Below, in pieces: positions 14,322-17,146 of a stretch of DNA of 17,146 nucleotides. Positions within the stretch are counted from its first letter, which is position 1; the number at the start of each line of letters is the position of its first letter. The stretch spans positions 1 to 17,146 of the forward strand of contig JAGODU010000088.1 of assembly GCA_017998095.1 (NCBI GenBank), read 5' to 3'. Position numbers and translations under genes: made by a program. The notes beneath the pieces were generated by a model. That model did no database searches, was not told the DNA's origin, and was given only the letters and a program-made list of their open reading frames with translations. Source of the DNA: Prolixibacteraceae bacterium (GTDB lineage: Bacteria > Bacteroidota > Bacteroidia > Bacteroidales > Prolixibacteraceae).

Positions 14322-15344
14322 TCATAATGAGCACTTAGTAGCATATAGACCTTTAATAAGCTCTGCTTTTGAAGAAATATGCTTTACTAGTGTTTTTGGC
14401 GCAATTACTTTTGCTTCCTCGCCGAAAAACAGTATCCATGAAATAACTTCTGTTTCTGACGCGGCGGTAAAAGTCAGGTGTATTTTATTTTTTCCGATTT
14501 TCTTAATTTTTTGATCAGGGCTCCATACGCGCTCAGATACATATTGCGCTGACCAGCCGGTGAATTCTACCGTAACCTCAAACGCATCTTCTTTAATTAC
14601 GCCAAAGTTAACATTGTATATTTTCTCAAAGTCATATTTTTCCGGTGGCATGAAATTAATATCTGTTATTTCCGCCGATTTGAAGCGATGGATGACGAGT
14701 AGCGGATCAAATTCCGGTTTTTTATATTTTGTGCCGGGAGTTCTTGCCCTCTGCGCGTGCAGGTAAATAGAATCTTTGTGGGAAAACAGCTTAATGGGTT
14801 TAATATAGAAAGTTTTAGGCTTGTCCTCCATTATTCCCTGATAAGTTATCTTGCATACCTTTTTGCGGTTCATGGCATTGATTAGCGTATGGATTATATT
14901 ATGGTAAGGCGTGTAGTCTATTGTGCCCGGGCGGAAACAGGCAAAATGCGCCGACGAGACATTACCCCTATCATTAACAAGCGCACTGCTCTTAAAAAGC
15001 GCCTGAGTAGCTTCCTCAAATAGCTTCGCGCCGAGAAGATGCTGGGTAAATGTCTTGCACATCTGAAGAACATCCCATTCTGATTCCGTGAGCGGTGCAA
15101 TCTGAGGCTGGTGCAGGGGGCGCTTCATCCTAATATATTTTTCCCGCTTTCTTATTTCTTCTTCTATCTCTACACGATAAGAACGCCTGATGTCTTCAAG
15201 CAAGCGTAGTACCGTGGGTTTTGAACATCCGAGAAAACTTACCAGCTCATTTAAGGAATAATACCGATCCTCAAAAAGCAATCTTACAAAGATGCTGATT
15301 AGTTTATCTCCGTAACTTCTGTAGTATTCGATTTTTCTGGGCAT
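14322..15344 (-). CDS. WYL-domain transcriptional regulator, 340 aa
   Basis: Residues 10-65 form a winged helix-turn-helix (YSLNELVSFLGCSKPTVLRLLEDIRR). About 150-235 is a WYL domain: ICKITYQG-type strand, IKPIKLFSHKDSIYLHA, and the basic IHRFKSAEIT. About 250-330 is a WCX dimerisation extension ending in WILFFGEEAKVIAPKTL. This architecture matches WYL repressors that control anti-phage operons (BrxR, CapW); such proteins bind palindromes as dimers and release on infection signals. GGAGAG lies 8 bp before the ATG. Its own upstream region carries a -35/-10 pair, a perfect palindrome over the -10, and a 23-bp operator shared with the ATPase operon. It is therefore very likely the regulator of both units, despite about 3.5 kb of opposite-strand genes now between them. 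Confidence 0.9.
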   Translation of the reverse strand: MPRKIEYYRSYGDKLISIFVRLLFEDRYYSLNELVSFLGCSKPTVLRLLEDIRRSYRVEIEEEIRKREKYIRMKRPLHQPQIAPLTESEWDVLQMCKTFTQHLLGAKLFEEATQALFKSSALVNDRGNVSSAHFACFRPGTIDYTPYHNIIHTLINAMNRKKVCKITYQGIMEDKPKTFYIKPIKLFSHKDSIYLHAQRARTPGTKYKKPEFDPLLVIHRFKSAEITDINFMPPEKYDFEKIYNVNFGVIKEDAFEVTVEFTGWSAQYVSERVWSPDQKIKKIGKNKIHLTFTAASETEVISWILFFGEEAKVIAPKTLVKHISSKAELIKGLYATKCSL

Positions 15345-15375
15345 AAGCGCTCTCCGAATGTTTTAGGCTTCAATT

Positions 15376-15397
15376 AAGTTATATGGAAATATAACTT
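15376..15397. promoter_or_regulatory. Perfect 9-bp inverted repeat over the WYL promoter
   Basis: Arms AAGTTATAT (15376-15384) and ATATAACTT (15389-15397) flank a GGAA spacer. The repeat covers the -10 box of the WYL promoter. It differs in sequence from the shared operator, so it may bind another protein or act as a second-class site for self-repression. Confidence 0.5.
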
Positions 15398-15416
15398 ATC
15401 AACACCATCATGTAAA
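15388..15416 (-). promoter_or_regulatory. Promoter of the WYL regulator gene
   Basis: On the minus strand, TTTACA (15416-15411) and TATATT (15393-15388) are 17 bp apart. The predicted transcript starts about 35 bp before the ATG at 15344, leaving room for the GGAGAG ribosome site. The -10 lies inside the inverted repeat at 15376-15397 and the shared operator lies just upstream at 15431-15453. Confidence 0.55.
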
Positions 15417-15430
15417 TCTAAATAAACCAC

Positions 15431-15453
15431 ATCGTATCGTAATATGGAACGAT
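15431..15453. promoter_or_regulatory. 23-bp operator shared with the ATPase operon
   Basis: The site starts ATCGTATCG and ends GGAACGAT, a dyad of ATCGT and ACGAT half-sites 13 bp apart. Compared with the reverse complement of 10902-10924, 19 of 23 bases agree, including the AATATG centre. It lies 15 bp upstream of the WYL -35 box. The same pattern at both units is the best evidence that one protein, most simply the WYL regulator, binds both. Confidence 0.7.
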
Positions 15454-15500
15454 AATATGTTATATTATAAATCATAAATCAACAGGGTGTCAAAAGTCGC

Positions 15501-15528
15501 TTGACTTTGCATTTACGCATGCTATAAT
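15501..15528 (+). promoter_or_regulatory. Near-consensus sigma-70 promoter for a small RNA
   Basis: TTGACT (15501-15506) and TATAAT (15523-15528) are 16 bp apart. Transcription should start near 15535, directly before a run of stable hairpins, and not near any start codon. It diverges from the WYL promoter. Confidence 0.75.
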
Positions 15529-15534
15529 TATCCT

Positions 15535-15641
15535 GAAATAAATGGTTTGTGTCGTCTGATGAAGACGACGCGGGCTAAGTCTTAGCCCTGGCTTGTTTAC
15601 GTGTTGTGTTTTTTGTTGCGTAAGCTCCAGGGCTTTTTTTT
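15535..15641 (+). ncRNA. Predicted structured RNA, about 105 nt, unknown family
   Basis: After the promoter there is no good reading frame but three stems. GTCGTCT pairs with AGACGAC (15551-15569). GGGCTA pairs with TAGCCC (15572-15588). A terminator stem pairs AGCCCTGG with CCAGGGCT (15584-15634) and is followed by eight T. Stems 2 and 3 share AGCCC (15584-15588), so they cannot form fully at once; the RNA could switch between a terminating and a reading-through shape. It could be a stand-alone regulatory RNA or an attenuating leader of the excisionase-integrase genes that start 80 bp later. Small RNAs that control immunity in satellite phages (P4 cI type) sit in similar places, but no sequence match is claimed. 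Confidence 0.65.
15584..15641 (+). terminator. Intrinsic terminator of the structured RNA
   Basis: A perfect 8-bp outer stem (AGCCCTGG with CCAGGGCT) is continued by inner pairing of TTACG (15597-15601) with CGTAA (15619-15623) and is followed by T8. The loop is U-rich. It would stop most transcripts from the 15501 promoter before the excisionase gene. Confidence 0.8.
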
Positions 15642-15719
15642 GATTAAAAGAGTTATCGATAAGGTAAAAATTGTGAAATGAACAGAATCTAACCAACAAA
15701 GCATGGGGAGTTAAAATTT

Positions 15720-15959
15720 ATGTTCAACAAGATTGAATTCCGTTGGCTTAAACTGAAAGAAGCTACGCAATATGCAAAAATTAATAAGGCGCGCCTGATT
15801 GATCTGGCGAAATCAGGAATTATCAAAGGTCATCAGGATCAGGACAATAAGCGAGGCGATTGGGTATTCGATAAGATGAGTATTGATAATTATCGAGAAG
15901 CTCAGATGACTAAAATGGACACCAGACAAAAAAGTCTTGCAATATTGAGGAATAAATAG
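15720..15959 (+). CDS. Excisionase-like HTH protein, 79 aa
   Basis: The protein is small and basic, with a MerR/AlpA-type helix-turn-helix near the N-terminus ([20 protein letters not shown]) and a wing with Trp ([16 protein letters not shown]). This is the pattern of excisionase and AlpA-family DNA-binding proteins. GGGGAG lies about 11 bp before the ATG. Its stop is 2 bp before the integrase ATG, so the two are translated as a pair. The likely role is to bend DNA at the att sites and favour excision, or to control integrase expression. Confidence 0.8.
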   Translation: MFNKIEFRWLKLKEATQYAKINKARLIDLAKSGIIKGHQDQDNKRGDWVFDKMSIDNYREAQMTKMDTRQKSLAILRNK

Positions 15960-15961
15960 TT

Positions 15962-16951
15962 ATGACCTTCAACATGAGATTATTCCGCCGGAATAGCGGT
16001 ATATATCATGTTCAGATCAGCCGCAATAAAAAGAGATCTCTTGGCACAAGGGATACACGGGAAGCCCGCGCTATCTTCCGCGAAATGCAAAAAGAGCAAC
16101 TCAGAGGCCGGTTGTTTGATCTGGAAAAGATTAAGCGGCTATCGCTAAAAGATTTCATAAAGATTTATCTTGAATACCGGGAAAACAATGTATCCGGCAC
16201 GACACTCAAAAAAGACGCTCTAAGCCTGAAACTGCTCGCCGAAGCAATATCCCCCTCGGTGCTTGTTCAGGCCATCAATAATAACAAAATTGAAGAATTT
16301 AAAAAGATATGCAGGGCCCGGAAAGCCTCTAACATAACAATCAATGGATACATGAGACATATTAAATCGGCTTTTTCTTATGCGCTCGAAGAGAAAATAA
16401 TCGATAAAAAACCAAGATTTAAAATGTATCCGGAAGAAAAGAATCTGCCGCGTGTCCTATCTCCGGAAGAAATTGACAAAATTTTAAAAACAATTAAGGA
16501 TAAAAATATTGAAGAGTGGCGCTATTTTGTTTTCGAGTTGTGGACGGGTGCGCGCCGCTGTGAGGGGTTGAATCTGGAGTGGCCTAACTGTAATCTGGGC
16601 ACGGCTCAAGCTAAGGTAAAAGGTAAGGGGAAAAAAGAACGTATAGTTCCGTTATTGCCTCCGATTATCGAGGCGCTTGCGCCAATCAAAAAGGATATTG
16701 GAAAAATATTTGTCGAATATCACCCTGATACATGGTCTAAAAAGTTTCACGAATATGCCAAGTCTTGTGGCATTAATGCCAGGTTGCATGATTTAAGGCA
16801 CAGCGCCGCAACCTATATGCTGAAATCGGGAATTGATATCAGGGTTGTCCAGGCTATACTGGGCCATGCCCAGATCAGCACGACGATGATTTATACACAT
16901 GTATTGGATGACATTAAACAGCATGAAATGACCAAGCTGAAATTCAAGTAA
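15962..16951 (+). CDS. Tyrosine recombinase (island integrase), 329 aa
   Basis: The C-terminal catalytic domain has the full set of tyrosine recombinase residues: Arg198 ([10 protein letters not shown]), His276-x2-Arg279 ([12 protein letters not shown]), His302 ([10 protein letters not shown]) and the nucleophile Tyr311 (MIYTHV). The N-terminal part has an arm-binding-like start ([15 protein letters not shown]) and a SAM-like core-binding domain (about 60-150). It lacks the insertion typical of integron IntI proteins, so it is not the enzyme that would move the attC-like cassettes. A second in-frame ATG is at 15974. The gene ends 68 bp before the tRNA-Lys fragment, its probable attachment site. 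Confidence 0.92.
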   Translation: MTFNMRLFRRNSGIYHVQISRNKKRSLGTRDTREARAIFREMQKEQLRGRLFDLEKIKRLSLKDFIKIYLEYRENNVSGTTLKKDALSLKLLAEAISPSVLVQAINNNKIEEFKKICRARKASNITINGYMRHIKSAFSYALEEKIIDKKPRFKMYPEEKNLPRVLSPEEIDKILKTIKDKNIEEWRYFVFELWTGARRCEGLNLEWPNCNLGTAQAKVKGKGKKERIVPLLPPIIEALAPIKKDIGKIFVEYHPDTWSKKFHEYAKSCGINARLHDLRHSAATYMLKSGIDIRVVQAILGHAQISTTMIYTHVLDDIKQHEMTKLKFK

Positions 16952-16961
16952 ATGCACGACT

Positions 16962-16976
16962 GCGCCCAATAGGCGC
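16962..16976 (+). terminator. Small hairpin after the integrase gene
   Basis: GCGCC (16962-16966) and GGCGC (16972-16976) can pair around CAATA just after the integrase stop. There is no T run, so it is a weak terminator at best, or part of the recombination region. Confidence 0.25.
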
Positions 16977-17019
16977 CCACCGATCAACTACTTAGCTGAT
17001 TTTATTAAATTCACAAAAC

Positions 17020-17066
17020 GACTTTTAATCCGTTGGCCGCGGGTTCAATCCCCGCACGGCCCACCA
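17020..17066 (+). other. Attachment site: 3' half of a tRNA-Lys(UUU) gene
   Basis: The sequence from the anticodon loop CTTTTAA through the T arm (GCGGGTTCAATCCCCGC) to the encoded CCA (17064-17066) is a tRNA-Lys 3' half. The DNA before it cannot form the D arm or acceptor 5' strand, and the anticodon stem is mismatched on its 5' side. It is therefore a duplicated tRNA end left at the island border, with the intact tRNA-Lys expected at the far end. Confidence 0.8.
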
Positions 17067-17074
17067 GAAGTAAA

Positions 17075-17115
17075 AACAGGTTGCGATTTTATGATTGCAA
17101 CCTGTTGCTGTTTTT
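17075..17115 (+). terminator. Intrinsic terminator downstream of the tRNA fragment
   Basis: AACAGGTTGC (17075-17084) and GCAACCTGTT (17097-17106) form a perfect 10-bp stem, extended inward by a few pairs, and are followed by GCTG and T5. It is likely the original terminator of the tRNA-Lys gene and belongs to the chromosome side. Confidence 0.75.
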
Positions 17116-17146
17116 AGAGCCAATTGTGACTAATTTGTAACTACTT

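Larger units (their letters stand above)
1..17066. mobile_element. Genomic island, right (integrase) end; left end outside window
   Basis: An integrase gene reads directly toward a partial tRNA-Lys 3' half at 17020-17066, with an excisionase-like gene just before it. This is the standard arrangement at the integrase end of an island integrated in a tRNA gene. The content fits: unknown genes, decayed gene copies, cassette-like sites and likely anti-phage genes. No second copy of the tRNA tail is seen, so the other boundary and the intact tRNA gene lie left of position 1. Replication or conjugation genes are absent here. Whether the island can still excise cannot be judged from this window. Confidence 0.65.

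Noticed and set aside
14218..14514. Plus-strand 98-codon frame after the AIPR gene
   Set aside because: It runs through attC-like site D and antisense to the end of the WYL gene; no ribosome site.
15551..15588. Hammerhead-like CTGATGA in the structured RNA
   Set aside because: The required GAAA box and cleavage stem are not in place, and CTGATGA here is just part of a hairpin stem and loop.
15490..15699. Minus-strand 69-codon frame across the structured RNA
   Set aside because: It overlaps a strong promoter, hairpins and a terminator on the other strand, and has no ribosome site or sensible protein character.
15962..16951. Integron integrase for the cassette-like sites
   Set aside because: The tyrosine recombinase lacks the IntI-specific insertion and is paired with an excisionase and a tRNA att site, as in island integrases.
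1..17146. CRISPR array or reverse-transcriptase element
   Set aside because: No regularly spaced short repeats and no reverse transcriptase motif are present. The DUF2779 protein has a Cas4-like half, but no other Cas genes are nearby.

Overview
The window is the integrase-proximal end of a bacterial genomic island. Its base composition is AT-rich. Genes are led by Shine-Dalgarno sites, promoters look like sigma-70 promoters, and a tRNA-Lys tail carries an encoded CCA. This suggests a bacterium, perhaps a Gram-negative such as a Desulfobacterota relative, but the taxonomic guess is weak. At the right edge, an AlpA-like excisionase and a tyrosine recombinase read toward a 47-bp copy of the 3' half of a tRNA-Lys(UUU) gene whose 5' half is missing. 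That is the usual look of an att site left by integration into a tRNA gene. The island continues past the left edge of the window.

Layout. (1) 1-2550 holds a 201-aa unknown gene, a 290-aa gene with a GC-rich C-terminal module, and two decayed relatives of that gene. One relative keeps a strong promoter and ribosome site but has three in-frame stops. (2) 2548-4052 and 10991-14290 contain plus-strand single genes: a HEPN-like protein, a GIY-YIG-like gene broken by TGA, a 57-aa acidic protein, an HNH nuclease, and an AIPR (abortive-infection) protein. They are separated by short foldable sequences resembling integron attC sites, and two copies of a 250-bp repeat end in GTTATRY. No integron integrase is visible, so these look like cassettes stranded without an integrase (CALIN-like). 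(3) 10833-4182 on the minus strand is a compact six-gene operon. In order it encodes a tandem-AAA+ ATPase, an unknown 221-aa protein, a DUF2779 protein (Cas4-like nuclease plus DEDD exonuclease-like domain), an ankyrin-like helical protein, a putative PD-(D/E)XK protein, and a Cys-rich putative zinc protein. (4) 15344-14322 on the minus strand is an HTH-WYL-WCX regulator. (5) 15500-15641 is a promoter driving a short structured RNA that ends in a terminator. (6) 15720-17066 is the integration module.

The main result is that the WYL regulator and the six-gene operon share a 23-bp palindromic operator-like sequence (ATCGT-N13-ACGAT, 19 of 23 bases identical in the best orientation). One copy lies upstream of the WYL promoter and the other at the -35 region of the operon. 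This ties the two minus-strand units, now about 3.5 kb apart, into one regulated system. Its content (tandem AAA+ motor, two nuclease-fold proteins, WYL repressor) looks like an anti-phage system. I do not recognise this gene combination as a named one. The AIPR and HNH genes between the two units are on the opposite strand and may have been inserted later.

All family calls are from reading motifs by eye. No database search was possible.
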